Of a stretch of DNA of 64,000 nucleotides, positions 41,301-50,860 are shown piece by piece. Both the position numbers and the translations under genes were made by a program. A model generated the notes under the pieces. The model worked only from the letters and a program-made list of their open reading frames with translations, had not been told where the DNA came from and did not search any database. This stretch comes from Bacteroidota bacterium. Lineage in GTDB: Bacteria > Bacteroidota > Ignavibacteria > UBA10030 > UBA6906. The stretch lies in the NCBI GenBank assembly GCA_030835135.1, contig JAUQWO010000077.1, forward strand, positions 1 through 64,000, written 5' to 3'. Within the stretch, counting starts at the first letter, position 1. The number at the start of each line of letters is the position of its first letter.

Positions 41301-41783
41301 TTGCCTATCCCACCGCTCTGTTCTCACGGGCTCTTGCCGCCCGGGATTCATGACTGCACGCTCCAGGAGATCCAAGATCGCTATGTGACCTCCTTCAACG
41401 GTGATTGTCGGAAAAAGCTCTGGGACAATCTACAGATCCTTCTGAAGGAGGTGAGGTCGCTTGGTTACGTTGACACGGTACTAATCGATGGGGGATTCAC
41501 TTCGGACAAGCAGATCACTAAGGATGTTGACGTCGCACTGGTGATGCCCCCCGCATCCAGAGTCAGTTCAGACCCCGACCTGCAAAGTAGAGTCTTTGCA
41601 TTCATCCTCGGCTTCTGGCGTTGGCACGATGACATCGAGGCGCGACTGGCGATCGATGTCTATCCCAACCTCGAGTGGGGGAATGACTTCGGATTGTTCT
41701 TCCAGTATGTCAAGGCCGAAGAGGCTTCGCGTCGTGGAATATCACCGGATGACCTGAAGGGGGTATTGAGGGCGAGAATATGA
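41301..41783 (+). CDS. DUF6932-type nucleotidyltransferase-like protein
   Basis: A 160-aa protein. The opening PIPPLCSHGLLPPGIHDCT and the LIDGGFTSDKQITKDVDVAL segment match the DUF6932 family, which has a nucleotidyltransferase-like fold (GG/GS then a D-x-D). I start it at TTG 41301, where family homology begins; an in-frame ATG at 41193 would add a 36-residue Pro/Arg-rich stretch across a terminator. It overlaps the next gene as ATGA. Genes of this sort are often found in toxin-antitoxin or defence pairs, so the two may act together. Confidence 0.72.
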   Translation: MPIPPLCSHGLLPPGIHDCTLQEIQDRYVTSFNGDCRKKLWDNLQILLKEVRSLGYVDTVLIDGGFTSDKQITKDVDVALVMPPASRVSSDPDLQSRVFAFILGFWRWHDDIEARLAIDVYPNLEWGNDFGLFFQYVKAEEASRRGISPDDLKGVLRARI

Positions 41784-42766
41784 CGACCTGGGTTGAGGCG
41801 ACGAAGCACAAAGTGCGGTTGCTCTCTCATCAACTTTCCGCAATCAAGGACTATGTTCACGGAATTGGCGGAGATGATAAGATGATCGAGTCGCTATCGC
41901 ACCAGGTGCACCTGCATATCGATCAGCTCTATACTGATGAACTACCACTTTCGATCGCATTGGACAAGTCTGATCTCGTATTCAGACTGGAAGGGCCAGG
42001 GATTTCCTCTGATCTTCCAAGTGCGACTCTCATCGCTGCTCAGCTCATCGGAGCGAGGAAGCAGGTTTTCAATGTGATGAAGTCCATCTCTGGAGTCTCA
42101 TCGACAAAACGAGTTCACATGGCTGACATTGATCTCGGCGTCACGGCGTTTGCGAAGGGGAGTATAGTGATTGGACTTGTTGCAGTTCCTAGTCCTGCGA
42201 CCTCAACCAGATCGGCAAGTGTCCTACTGGAGGAGGATCCACTCCTCCGGGCGACGCAACGAGCCATTCACGAAATCGGGATCGTCACCAAGCACCTGGG
42301 GAAGAAGGATTTTAGAGATCGCGTAGCGGAGGATATTCCGGATCCCAGGGTCCGTGACGCGGCTATTGTTGCTGTCGAACAATTCTCCCCGACTGCCCAA
42401 TCAGGCATCGAGGTCGTTTCGATTTCGAGCAAGAGTGCATCTGGTGAGTTTGCCAGGCTTACGCGTGATGACCGTAAGTTCCTCCGAGGGGTCATCCGTC
42501 GACCGATTGCGGTCCGCAAGAAAGCTGCATCATTCTCGGGAGTCATGCGCGAAATCGACCTGGATGCTCATCGTTTTGAGCTTCGCAAGATAAAGGGGTT
42601 GCCCGGCTTGTCATTACGCTGTGCATTTGCGGGAGAGCAGTTCAAGAATCCTGAGTCACTCGTGAATAAGTATCTGACGGTGAGCGGAGAAGTTGAAGAC
42701 TCCGCAGAGGGGACCCCACGACTGATGATGGTCAGGACAATCAAGCGGAGCCGGCTCCGGACGTAG
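41780..42766 (+). CDS. hypothetical partner of the DUF6932 protein
   Basis: A 328-aa soluble protein of unknown family (MTTWVEATKHKVRLLSHQL...). It has a helical N-terminal half with GPGISSDLPSATL and IDLGVTAFAKGSIVIGLVAV, and a C-terminal segment rich in basic residues (DRKFLRGVIRRPIAVRKK, RTIKRSRLRT). It overlaps the upstream stop (ATGA), so the pair is coupled. A role as regulator, antitoxin or effector of the nucleotidyltransferase is inference. Confidence 0.65.
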   Translation: MTTWVEATKHKVRLLSHQLSAIKDYVHGIGGDDKMIESLSHQVHLHIDQLYTDELPLSIALDKSDLVFRLEGPGISSDLPSATLIAAQLIGARKQVFNVMKSISGVSSTKRVHMADIDLGVTAFAKGSIVIGLVAVPSPATSTRSASVLLEEDPLLRATQRAIHEIGIVTKHLGKKDFRDRVAEDIPDPRVRDAAIVAVEQFSPTAQSGIEVVSISSKSASGEFARLTRDDRKFLRGVIRRPIAVRKKAASFSGVMREIDLDAHRFELRKIKGLPGLSLRCAFAGEQFKNPESLVNKYLTVSGEVEDSAEGTPRLMMVRTIKRSRLRT

Positions 42767-42859
42767 CTGGCGTCTCCGCCACGGCTGCGGGCTAATGTTT
42801 GGGGCGAGTCTACGTCTCACAAACTTCACATCGTCACAGCACATCAAGTGGGGGACTCC

Positions 42860-43381
42860 ATGAAGGCAGTCAGGTCCACTCCGATGGTCAGAGTTCTTGC
42901 GAGATCTTCTCTAGGGATGAAAGACGCCTCATCGCGCGGTATTGCTGGCGACCTTCTGTTCGCGGTTTTCGGATTGCTGCTCGCGCTGATGACAAACCCG
43001 GAGAAGTCTGGCAGTTGGTACCTCCCGCCAGACCTCGCTGGGATATGGGCCATCACCGGACCCAGCACGAATTCGGGATTCATGACCCTGTCCCTGAAAC
43101 GCGATACCCTAAGGTCCGGCGGATGGATCGGCTGCTTCGAGGGCAACGAGTTCCGTCTCGATGTTCTAGGAGGGTAGGTGCCGAATACCCGCAACTGCTG
43201 GCTCACCGGGTCGACCAGCCAGTTCGACTACGATTTTGCAATTCGCCTCTCGGATGGTGATCAGTTCTTTTCCGGCGCGACAGTCACCGTAAGGAAACGG
43301 GGAAGCGTGACAACGTGCTACGACGGGTACTTTAGCGGGATGCGGAACGACCCTCGCGTGCCAACCGCACCCAGGCGTTGA
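42860..43381 (+). pseudogene. broken secreted/membrane protein gene
   Basis: One reading frame runs on through an in-frame TAG (43175-43177). Before it: a possible membrane segment (LLFAVFGLLLALM) and DLAGIWAITGPSTNSGFMTL. After it, in the same frame: CWLTGSTSQFDYDFAIRLSDGDQFFSGAT, which reads as a continuation of a beta-rich protein. The most likely explanation is a nonsense mutation in a decaying gene. A good ribosome site (GGGGG) precedes ATG 42860. The family is unknown. Confidence 0.55.
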
Positions 43382-43454
43382 GAATCCAAGCCAATCGGGC
43401 AGCCTCTTCGCCCGGCGATTCTCACCCATTGCCACATCACAACAGGGGAAGCAC

Positions 43455-43924
43455 ATGCCGACGATCACCGATTGGATTCAGGCATCATCAACGGTCATTT
43501 TGGTGGCCGTCACGATTTTGTACGTCTGGAAGACTGCGGCAATAGCAAATGCGAACCGTGAGGCCGTTGATGCGATGCGCGCCTAGACGGATGCCCTCCC
43601 GCGACCCTATGTAACCATCACCCCTCTGTGGCACAGGAGGTCCCTTCTTGAAATCGAGATCTCGAATAAGGTTATGACCACAGCCCAGAAGCCGAAGCCG
43701 ACGATCTCCCCGCGTTTCGCACCGAAGACTTTTGGTTCTTCCTGGACGGCCGGAATTCATGCGTTCACTCATGACATCGCATCATTTCCGTCTGGCAGCA
43801 GATTGTTGTTCCCAGTTGGGAGTCTAGAAAGTTGAACGAGACCGTATTTCCACTTTCTCTTCCCAAACCATTGTTCGAGGTTTATGATTCCGAGGATTCG
43901 AGGAGGGTCATCAGTCTGCTATAG
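43455..43924 (+). pseudogene. broken small membrane protein gene
   Basis: A single-span N terminus (VILVAVTILYVWKTAAIA) and ANREAVDAMRA lead into a TAG (43584-43586), after which the same frame continues TDALPRPYVTITP and then, after a frameshift near 43832, LNETVFPLSLPKPLFEVYD. The order resembles a common small membrane protein family in which the interrupted site reads AMRAQTDALLRPYV, so a CAG to TAG change is likely. A fitting ribosome site precedes ATG 43455. Two lesions mark it as a pseudogene. Confidence 0.6.
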
Positions 43925-44921
43925 AGTTGTAAAGATACCGGCCCGGACCCCTTTTGGCGCAAGAAGACTGGTGAACAAGATGATTCTCAAGCTTGCATCT
44001 GCTGGTGCTGAACCATACCTTGTCTTGTGTCACGAGGGGGAGCGAAGAGGTTCACTTCTCAAGCCGGTACTCGACATCGCTCCTGTAGCGACGCGTTCAA
44101 GCTCGATATTGTACGATGCCACATTGAGGGCGAGAGTTTCGGTTGTTGGCACGAGGTGTGTATCGTGTGGCTGGCCGAAAGATGTCTCCAGCGAGTCTTC
44201 GGCAGATGGTTGCCTTCGTCGCCATGCACGCCCACAGCGGTCTGGAGATGAGCCTGGAGTTCTCGCTTGGTGGTCCGTCTTACTGGTCGTCGACGAGAAA
44301 CTTGTCCCTGTCCGTCGCAAAGTCTTGTGGTGTTATCTCGCAGTCGGCACACGGGCGATGTCGTTCACTGGCGACCTGTGTGGGAGTGCTCGGTGAGTGA
44401 GGGCGTGGTGTTCCTCGAAGAGGTTCTTGCTCTGGGTTCTCCTTGGCGAGACATCACCAGCGACTCCGATGCGTTGCTGACTTTGACCATTGAACACGAC
44501 TATGCAGAACAACCGCATAAGTACTGCATTGGAGCGCCTTGGACGTGGTGGGGGAGATCCTGGGCTATCACTACACCCAGAAGCAACGATGCTGACGTGT
44601 TGGGCAACTCAGCGCCAACTTCGAGCGACTGCCCTTGAAGGAGGGGCCTAGCGGGTGGCAGTATTTGTGGCTTGCTGGGTGGAGTGGAGTTTGGCAATGG
44701 CTTGTCCGCAGACTTCACTCGCGTGGAGTAGTTCGTTCATCACGTGCTACAAGGAGTGGCGTGATTTGGCCCCTCCCCCCTACGCTCTGTCTCGTCAAGG
44801 ATTAGTCACCAAATTCTACCTGGGCAAGGATAAGTGGTCATCCCGAACCGCCCGTCGGGGATTAGAAATCAGAAACCTGAATTGAGAACTTTCAGCCTAG
44901 CCACTACAGAGACCAACTCCA
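43925..44921. other. about 1 kb of degenerate accessory DNA
   Basis: Several open frames exist on both strands, but none has a good ribosome site, consistent composition or family resemblance. I regard it as decayed sequence. It may hold the promoter of the SIR2-STAND gene; a weak TATACT-like element could not be placed with confidence. Confidence 0.5.
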
Positions 44922-47300
44922 ATGAATGGTAACGGGCCCACAACATTCGACCCTTCGGGATCAATCCTCTTCCTTGGCTCTGGATTCGCTGCCGAAGCGA
45001 GGAATCTTTCGGGGGATCTTCTCCCGACCGGGATGGGTCTAAAGCAAATCTTCGCAGACCTTGTCGGCGTTGAAGTCGGAGCTTACGACCTTCAAACTCT
45101 GGCAGACGAAGTGGCAACCAGGACTGACCTCTACCAGTTGCTCTATCAAACGTTCACTGTTGTTAGCTTGAGCGAAATGCAGCTGAGATTATTGAGTTTG
45201 CCTTGGTTGCGCATTTATACGACCAATTACGATGACGCCATTGAATTGGGGCTCCAGAAGCAACACAAAGCTATCCATTCCTATTGCTATGATGAGAGCA
45301 AACCGCGAAAACTTCTTCCAGGCTCGGTAGTTCATCTGCATGGGGCCATTAGGCGAACTAGTTCGAATAACGTCAGGGATCAGCTGGTCCTAAATGAACA
45401 TTCGTACGTCCGGCAGCATTTTGAGCGTTCTCTCTGGTATGATGAGTTCAGCAGAGATGTTCGTTTTGCGACGAATTGCTGCTTTATCGGATACCGCTTG
45501 GCCGACTATCACATCGCCGCATTGCTACAACCAGTCAAGACTATCCGGGATAAAACCTTCTTCATTGTCAAAGAGCATGACCAGATTTTTGCGAATCGAG
45601 TTGCAGAATATGGCCGCGTAATGCCGATTGGTTTGGACGGGTTCGTCAAACTGTACCTGGAGCTTCCGAAGCTGAACCGGTTGCAGAGTCCCCATTCCTT
45701 AAAGACGTTTCGTTATATTGATCCACTTAGAGATAAGAAGACCATTACACCACCGACCCCGATAGAGATTCTCAATTTGGTGACATACGGCACCTTCAAT
45801 GAAGGGCGCTGCATGGAAACGCTGCCAAATAGCAGATACGTGATCTCTCGGCAAGAAATGGCCGAGAGCGCGGTGAAAACCCTGGTAACCGGGAAGACAT
45901 TGCTAGTTCACTCACGCCTCGGAAACGGGAAGTCAATATTCCTGTCCATTCTTGCCCATAAGCTGGCTGCCGCTGGGCATCAATGCTTCTGGTGTCACGA
46001 AAACTCTCCCACTCTTCTTGAAGATTTAAGGGCATTGAAACCTCTGCAGCGCCTTGTGATTTTCTTCGATTCCTATGACGTTGCTATTGAGGTGCTAGAT
46101 AGTATCGCTCAAGAATTGGACGACGCCGTGTTTGTCGTGGCAATCCGAACTGGGATTTTGGAAATCCGGGCACACGAGATTCTGGACAGACTTCCTCAGC
46201 CTATAGGGAGAGTGAGTCTAGACGGACTGGCAGACTCTGAAAGAGATGACTTTCTATCGTTGCTCGACCTTGCCGGGATTCTCGAAAGAGGTCTTAGGAC
46301 AGATGTCGAGCGCTGCGATGACATTCGAGAGATCGTCACCTCCATCTACAAGCACTCTGGAATTCGCGAGAAACTGGAAAACGAGCTCGTGCCGATCTTC
46401 TCTGATACGCCTCTGCGGAGGATCGTGATAGCAACTCATCTGTTGAAAATTGCGGGCCAAGATGCTGAATCTGCTTTTTTGCGAGCGGTATCTGGGTTCG
46501 ATCCTTTCACCGTCGCCCAAAAGTTTCGCACAAAAGTGTCCGAGATCATCCGTATTGAAGATGGAGAGCTAAGGGCCCATTCTCCCGTCTTCTCTGCCTA
46601 TCTCTCAGAAGAGTTTTTCCGGGGTGAAGATATTGCAGATGTACTGTACCTCATCATTACTGAAGCCGTACGTCGCACACCCTCAAGACGGTACCGGGCA
46701 ATCAAGAGTTACTTCATGCAAGTGTCGAATCTAAAGCAGTTGATACGTGGATCAAATCAAAAGGCACTGATAAGTGGCCTATTCGATCATCTGCATCGAG
46801 ATTCGCTTGTTAATGACGAACCCTTGTTTTGGCTCCAGTATTCCATTTGGATGATGGACCTAAATGAGCTAAGTGCTTCAGAGACATTCCTTAGCACGGC
46901 GTACACGCGAGCCGAGTCCCTCTCAGGGTTCAAGACCTACCAACTCGATACTCATGGTTTGCGCATACTACTTTTGATTGAACAGTCAATGGGTTTTGCA
47001 GAACGGGTTACTCGCATTGAGAAGATATTGTCGACTTTGGACAACATGATAGTAATGGTTAGTGAGACTAGTCACAGATCTTACGCGCTTCGTGCGCTTA
47101 ATGAACTGGAACCATTCGTGAACACTCGTGCGTTAGGCTTGAGTGATTCCGAGTCGAGAGCACTCGCTGCAAATCTGGAGAGGCTAGTTCGGACTCTCGA
47201 AGACTTGCGACGAGACAACGAGCACAACCAAGAAGTCGCCGAGACAGCTGCGAGCGTCGAGAGAGCTCAGTCGGCCCTAATGAAGGTAGTCCGCCCTTAA
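44922..47300 (+). CDS. SIR2-STAND-like NTPase, candidate antiphage NADase
   Basis: A 792-aa protein. Residues 14-250 form a SIR2 domain with ILFLGSGF (14-22), TTNYDDAIE (Asn102, Asp104) and VVHLHGA (His138/His140), the residues expected for NAD binding and cleavage. Residues about 320-470 are a P-loop NTPase with a divergent Walker A (SRLGNGKSIF, GKS at 336-338; the first glycine is replaced) and a Walker B-type VIFFDSYD. The long helical C terminus (about 480-790) would be the sensor. SIR2-STAND proteins such as Avs5 deplete NAD after sensing a phage protein. Base composition is lower in GC than its neighbours, a sign of transfer. Confidence 0.8.
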   Translation: MNGNGPTTFDPSGSILFLGSGFAAEARNLSGDLLPTGMGLKQIFADLVGVEVGAYDLQTLADEVATRTDLYQLLYQTFTVVSLSEMQLRLLSLPWLRIYTTNYDDAIELGLQKQHKAIHSYCYDESKPRKLLPGSVVHLHGAIRRTSSNNVRDQLVLNEHSYVRQHFERSLWYDEFSRDVRFATNCCFIGYRLADYHIAALLQPVKTIRDKTFFIVKEHDQIFANRVAEYGRVMPIGLDGFVKLYLELPKLNRLQSPHSLKTFRYIDPLRDKKTITPPTPIEILNLVTYGTFNEGRCMETLPNSRYVISRQEMAESAVKTLVTGKTLLVHSRLGNGKSIFLSILAHKLAAAGHQCFWCHENSPTLLEDLRALKPLQRLVIFFDSYDVAIEVLDSIAQELDDAVFVVAIRTGILEIRAHEILDRLPQPIGRVSLDGLADSERDDFLSLLDLAGILERGLRTDVERCDDIREIVTSIYKHSGIREKLENELVPIFSDTPLRRIVIATHLLKIAGQDAESAFLRAVSGFDPFTVAQKFRTKVSEIIRIEDGELRAHSPVFSAYLSEEFFRGEDIADVLYLIITEAVRRTPSRRYRAIKSYFMQVSNLKQLIRGSNQKALISGLFDHLHRDSLVNDEPLFWLQYSIWMMDLNELSASETFLSTAYTRAESLSGFKTYQLDTHGLRILLLIEQSMGFAERVTRIEKILSTLDNMIVMVSETSHRSYALRALNELEPFVNTRALGLSDSESRALAANLERLVRTLEDLRRDNEHNQEVAETAASVERAQSALMKVVRP

Positions 47301-47611
47301 TACTATCGGTTTTGGGTTTCGAGAGAGCTGGGGCTGCTACTTCGACTTGCTGGAATGGTGTCACGCGATAGACAAATGAATCTGGGACTTGCAGCCCGCG
47401 GTGAATTGTTGAGCGACGGATCTGCCGCGTTCTAGAGCAGGCACGTTCGACGCAGCGGCTCGAACTGCCACAACCCCGAATCCTGCCATCGCTGAATGCT
47501 GCAACAGTTGGAAAGCTTGGTTAACCCATTGGAGGAGCCGGGTGCGGGAAAACTGCACGCCCAGATCTGTGAGGGCGAAAGCCAAATGGCTGAGCTAATC
47601 GACCTATCCCG
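47301..47611. other. intergenic stretch with no confident gene
   Basis: One minus-strand frame (47361-47585) could encode 74 residues, but it has no family match. This part may be decayed sequence close to the right limit of the accessory DNA. Confidence 0.5.
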
Positions 47612-47688
47612 TCAACAGCATTGAATATGATGATGATCCCAGCACTTTCCGTGCGGTTCGGACACCGCGGCCACGGGCGACGGTCGCG
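47612..47688 (+). pseudogene. 3' remnant of an RND pump gene
   Basis: In one frame this encodes STALNMMMIPALSVRFGHRG and a short tail, closely matching the end of the CzcA-type pump at 19492-22602 (STALNMIVIPALFLRFGHEG). No other part of a pump is found upstream, so it is a scrap of a lost metal-efflux operon. It sits immediately before the arsenic cluster. Confidence 0.65.
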
Positions 47689-47791
47689 ATGGATGCTGGC
47701 CACTTCCGGTGACCACCCCGTGCCCCTGCAGGGTGGAGCCGACCGGTAATGTCTCTTCTCTTGACAGGGTGCATTTCCAACGGACCGGCTC

Positions 47792-48433
47792 ATGCAACTG
47801 CCATTCACCATTGATCAATTCATCGGGGTCTTTGCGAGCTACAATACCGCCGTGTGGCCGGCTCAGATCGTGCTCAACGCGATGGCCGCTGTGGCACTGA
47901 TCTTTGCTATTCGTCGCTACCCGCATGCTGACCTGGTGATCTCCAGCATCCTCGGACTTCTATGGCTCTGGACCGGCATTGCCTACCATTGGGTCTTTTT
48001 CACGGATGTCAATCCGGCAGCCTATGGCTTCGGTATCCTCAGCGTCGTGCAAGGCGGACTCTTCCTTCGAGTTGCTGCCCGTGGTGCGATGCAGTACCGG
48101 TTTGCATCGGATTGGCGCGCGATCCTTGGAGGCATCTTCCTCCTCTATGGACTGCTGATCTATCCGATCCTCGGCCACTTCCTGGGTCATGTGTTCCCGG
48201 GGAGCCCGACGTTCGGAGCTCCATGCCCCACCACCATCTTTACGTTCGGAATCCTTCTCTGGGCGAAAGACGTTCCCCGGCATGTGGTGGTGATCCCCGC
48301 CGTGTGGTCATTGATCGGCTCTTCTGCGGCTTTCTCTCTGGGGATTCGTGAGGACCTAGGACTGCTGGTGGCCGGCCTGGCAGGGACAGCGCTTCTCTGG
48401 TCCCGGCCTTGCATCTGTCTGAACAAATCGTGA
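47792..48433 (+). CDS. DUF6064-family membrane protein
   Basis: A 213-aa protein with about six or seven membrane segments. The N terminus MQLPFTIDQFIGVFASYNTA is typical of the DUF6064 family, often found near arsenic or mercury genes. Its stop lies within the first ArsR operator, 18 bases before arsR. The function is unknown; a role in metal(loid) resistance is suggested by context only. Confidence 0.75.
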   Translation: MQLPFTIDQFIGVFASYNTAVWPAQIVLNAMAAVALIFAIRRYPHADLVISSILGLLWLWTGIAYHWVFFTDVNPAAYGFGILSVVQGGLFLRVAARGAMQYRFASDWRAILGGIFLLYGLLIYPILGHFLGHVFPGSPTFGAPCPTTIFTFGILLWAKDVPRHVVVIPAVWSLIGSSAAFSLGIREDLGLLVAGLAGTALLWSRPCICLNKS

Positions 48434-48442
48434 TATTACGAT
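48427..48442. promoter_or_regulatory. ArsR operator 1
   Basis: ATCGTGATATTACGAT is a 16-bp near-perfect palindrome (14 of 16 positions), ten bases before the arsR start. It closely matches the inverted copy at 48791-48806. Confidence 0.7.
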
Positions 48443-48451
48443 AGGTCAACC

Positions 48452-48772
48452 ATGGGACTCTCCAAGAGCACAGCGTTCAGCGAACGCGAGAATAAGATCG
48501 CCGATCTGGCAAAGGCACTCGCACATCCAGCCCGCGTGGCCATCCTGGACTTTCTGGCCAAGCAGGATGTCTGTATCTGCGGTGATATCGTCGATCAGCT
48601 CCCCCTGTCCCAGTCAACAGTGTCCCAGCACCTCGCAGAACTCAAACGTGCCGGATTGATCAAAGGCGAGATCGAAGGACCGCGCGTCTGCTACTGCATC
48701 GATCGCGCCGCCTGGGATGATGCCCGGAAAACACTGTCACAGTTCCTTGCCGACGTCAAGAAGTGTTGCTGA
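48452..48772 (+). CDS. arsR: ArsR-family metal(loid)-sensing repressor
   Basis: A 106-aa winged-helix repressor. It carries [13 protein letters not shown], the DNA-recognition helix region [18 protein letters not shown], and a Cys-x-Cys pair (Cys41, Cys43, CICGD) plus a terminal Cys-Cys that could bind arsenite. It lies between two near-identical palindromic operators and leads the arsM-acr3-arsC cluster, so derepression by arsenite is the expected control. Confidence 0.92.
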   Translation: MGLSKSTAFSERENKIADLAKALAHPARVAILDFLAKQDVCICGDIVDQLPLSQSTVSQHLAELKRAGLIKGEIEGPRVCYCIDRAAWDDARKTLSQFLADVKKCC

Positions 48773-48790
48773 GTTTTTTTGTCCTGATCT

Positions 48791-48806
48791 ATCGCAATAT
48801 CACGAT
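48791..48806. promoter_or_regulatory. ArsR operator 2
   Basis: ATCGCAATATCACGAT; its reverse complement is ATCGTGATATTGCGAT, differing from operator 1 by a single base. It lies in the arsR-arsM gap, 22 bases before arsM and just ahead of the AGCAGGAGG ribosome site. Confidence 0.68.
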
Positions 48807-48827
48807 CACTAGCAGGAGGATACCGTC

Positions 48828-49643
48828 ATGAAGAGCGGCCAGGAGATCAAGGAGATGGTGAAGGAGAAGTACGCTGCGATCGCCGAGCAGTCGAAAGAGG
48901 AGAACAAGTCTTCGTGCTGCGGGAGTACCTGCGGTTGCTCATCCGTGGAATTCTCAGTGATGGCGGAGGACTATGCGCAACTCCCGGGATATGCCCCGGA
49001 TGCAGACCTTTCGCTCGGATGCGGGCTGCCGACGGAGTTCGCGAAGATGAAGAGCGGTGATACCGTCGTGGACCTGGGCGCAGGCGCGGGCAATGACTGC
49101 TTCGTTGCCCGATCGGTCGTGGGCGCGGACGGGCGCGTCATCGGCGTCGATATGACCGAGGTCATGGTGGCGAAGGCACGTGCGAACGCCGCGAAGCTCG
49201 GTTTCACGAATGTGGAATTCCGGCTCGGTGATATCGAGCAGATCCCCATCGATGCCAACACCGCGGATGTGGTCGTGAGCAACTGCGTGATGAACCTTGT
49301 CCCCGACAAGGAGAAGGCGTTCGCGGAAACCTACCGTATCCTCAAACCCGGCGGACACTTCAGCATCTCCGATATCGTCCTGAAAGGAGAACTGCCGGCG
49401 GCCCTGCGTGAGGAGGCTTCGCTGTACGCAGGATGTATCTCCGGTGCCGTGCAGAAGGCGGAGTATCTGGGGGTCATCGAACGGGCGGGATTCCGGAATG
49501 TGACGGTCCAGAAGGAACGGGTCATCGACGTGCCGAATGAGATCCTCGCCCGGCACATGAGCCTCGAGCAGCTCAGGGAATACAAGAGCAAGCGGATCGG
49601 CATCATCAGCGTGACGGTGTTCGCCGAGAAGCCGCGGCCGTGA
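48828..49643 (+). CDS. arsM: arsenite methyltransferase
   Basis: A 271-aa SAM enzyme that methylates arsenite to volatile or less toxic forms. Family marks: N-terminal cysteine cluster [12 protein letters not shown] (Cys30, 31, 35, 37), SAM motif [15 protein letters not shown], and the substrate cysteines in SNCVMNLV and YAGCISGA. A consensus ribosome site (AGGAGG) precedes ATG 48828. It follows arsR by 55 bases. Confidence 0.94.
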   Translation: MKSGQEIKEMVKEKYAAIAEQSKEENKSSCCGSTCGCSSVEFSVMAEDYAQLPGYAPDADLSLGCGLPTEFAKMKSGDTVVDLGAGAGNDCFVARSVVGADGRVIGVDMTEVMVAKARANAAKLGFTNVEFRLGDIEQIPIDANTADVVVSNCVMNLVPDKEKAFAETYRILKPGGHFSISDIVLKGELPAALREEASLYAGCISGAVQKAEYLGVIERAGFRNVTVQKERVIDVPNEILARHMSLEQLREYKSKRIGIISVTVFAEKPRP

Positions 49644-49749
49644 GTGTCCTGGTCTCCTCACGGATCATTCCACCCAGCGTGCTGGCCGGAACGACTCCGG
49701 CCTGCCCGGTGGGTTCACGTGCAAACATATATTCAAACGGAGTCCGCAC

Positions 49750-50811
49750 ATGTCGACCCTGAGGAACCAACTCAGCCTGATCGACCGCTATCTGACGCTC
49801 TGGATCTTCGTGGCCATGATCCTGGGGATCCTGTGGGGATATTCCTTCCCGGGAGTCGTCGACTTCTGGGGCTCGATGCAGTCGGGGACAACGAATATCC
49901 CGATCGCCATCGGCCTGATCCTGATGATGTATCCCCCCCTTGCAAAGGTACGCTACGAGGAGATCGGCGATGTGTTCCGGAACCGGCGCATTCTCCTCCT
50001 CTCGCTCGTCCAGAACTGGGTGATCGGCCCGGTCCTTATGTTCGTCCTTGCCATCGCGTTCCTCCCCGACATGCCGTCGTACATGGCCGGCCTCATCATC
50101 ATCGGCCTGGCGCGCTGCATTGCCATGGTGATCGTCTGGAACGATCTCGCGGGCGGTGACAGGGAATACGCAGCGGGACTGGTAGCGTTCAATTCGGTCT
50201 TCCAGGTTCTCTTCTTTCCGGCGTACGCCTATTTCTTCGTGACGCTTGCCCCCCGGTGGCTCGGGTTGAGCTCGTTCGCCGTGTCCATTACCTTCGGACA
50301 GGTAGCGGAGAGCGTCCTCATCTATCTGGGCATCCCGTTCCTTGCAGGCCTGCTTTCACGGCTGCTCCTGCGAAGGTGGAAAGGAGATGAATGGTACCGC
50401 CGCGTCTTCCTCCCCCGGATCAGCCCGGTCACACTGATCGCCCTGCTGTTCACGATCCTGGTGATGTTCTCGTTGAAAGGGGAGTACATCGTGGGGATCC
50501 CCCTCGATGTCATTCGCATCGCGATCCCGCTCATCGTGTACTTCGTGGTCATGTTCTTCGTGTCGTTCTTCCTCAGCCGGCGCATGGGCGCCGATTACGA
50601 GAAGACGGCCACGCTCTCATTCACCGCCGCCAGCAACAACTTTGAACTCGCCATTGCCGTGGCCGTGGCGGTGTTCGGGATCAACTCCGGAGAGGCCTTT
50701 GCCGCCGTGATCGGCCCACTTGTCGAGGTGCCCGTCATGATCGGATTGGTTGGAATCGCACTCCGGCTGAAAGCACGGTATTTCGAACCATCCCTGCCGG
50801 CGGGGCGCTGA
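49750..50811 (+). CDS. acr3: ACR3-family arsenite efflux transporter
   Basis: A 353-aa inner-membrane protein with ten membrane segments of the ACR3/ArsB (BART) type: [16 protein letters not shown], the [23 protein letters not shown] segment with the conserved cysteine, and [18 protein letters not shown]. It exports As(OH)3 out of the cell. The 106-base gap after arsM contains a GGCCGGA/TCCGGCC hairpin (49684-49690/49696-49702). Confidence 0.94.
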   Translation: MSTLRNQLSLIDRYLTLWIFVAMILGILWGYSFPGVVDFWGSMQSGTTNIPIAIGLILMMYPPLAKVRYEEIGDVFRNRRILLLSLVQNWVIGPVLMFVLAIAFLPDMPSYMAGLIIIGLARCIAMVIVWNDLAGGDREYAAGLVAFNSVFQVLFFPAYAYFFVTLAPRWLGLSSFAVSITFGQVAESVLIYLGIPFLAGLLSRLLLRRWKGDEWYRRVFLPRISPVTLIALLFTILVMFSLKGEYIVGIPLDVIRIAIPLIVYFVVMFFVSFFLSRRMGADYEKTATLSFTAASNNFELAIAVAVAVFGINSGEAFAAVIGPLVEVPVMIGLVGIALRLKARYFEPSLPAGR

Positions 50812-50860
50812 CATCATCAGCGGCTCCCCGCGGCGGTCGACCATATTCACGTGAGCACGT

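Noticed and set aside
42860..43924. Amber (TAG to Gln) recoding as the explanation for two interrupted genes
   Set aside because: The second gene also has a frameshift and no suppressor tRNA is seen in the window; decay is simpler.
43884..44638. Several frames of 70-170 codons
   Set aside because: Composition is inconsistent, ribosome sites are missing and there is no family resemblance; treated as decayed DNA.
47361..47585. 74-residue minus-strand frame
   Set aside because: It looks partly protein-like but has no supporting signals, and lies in a decayed stretch.
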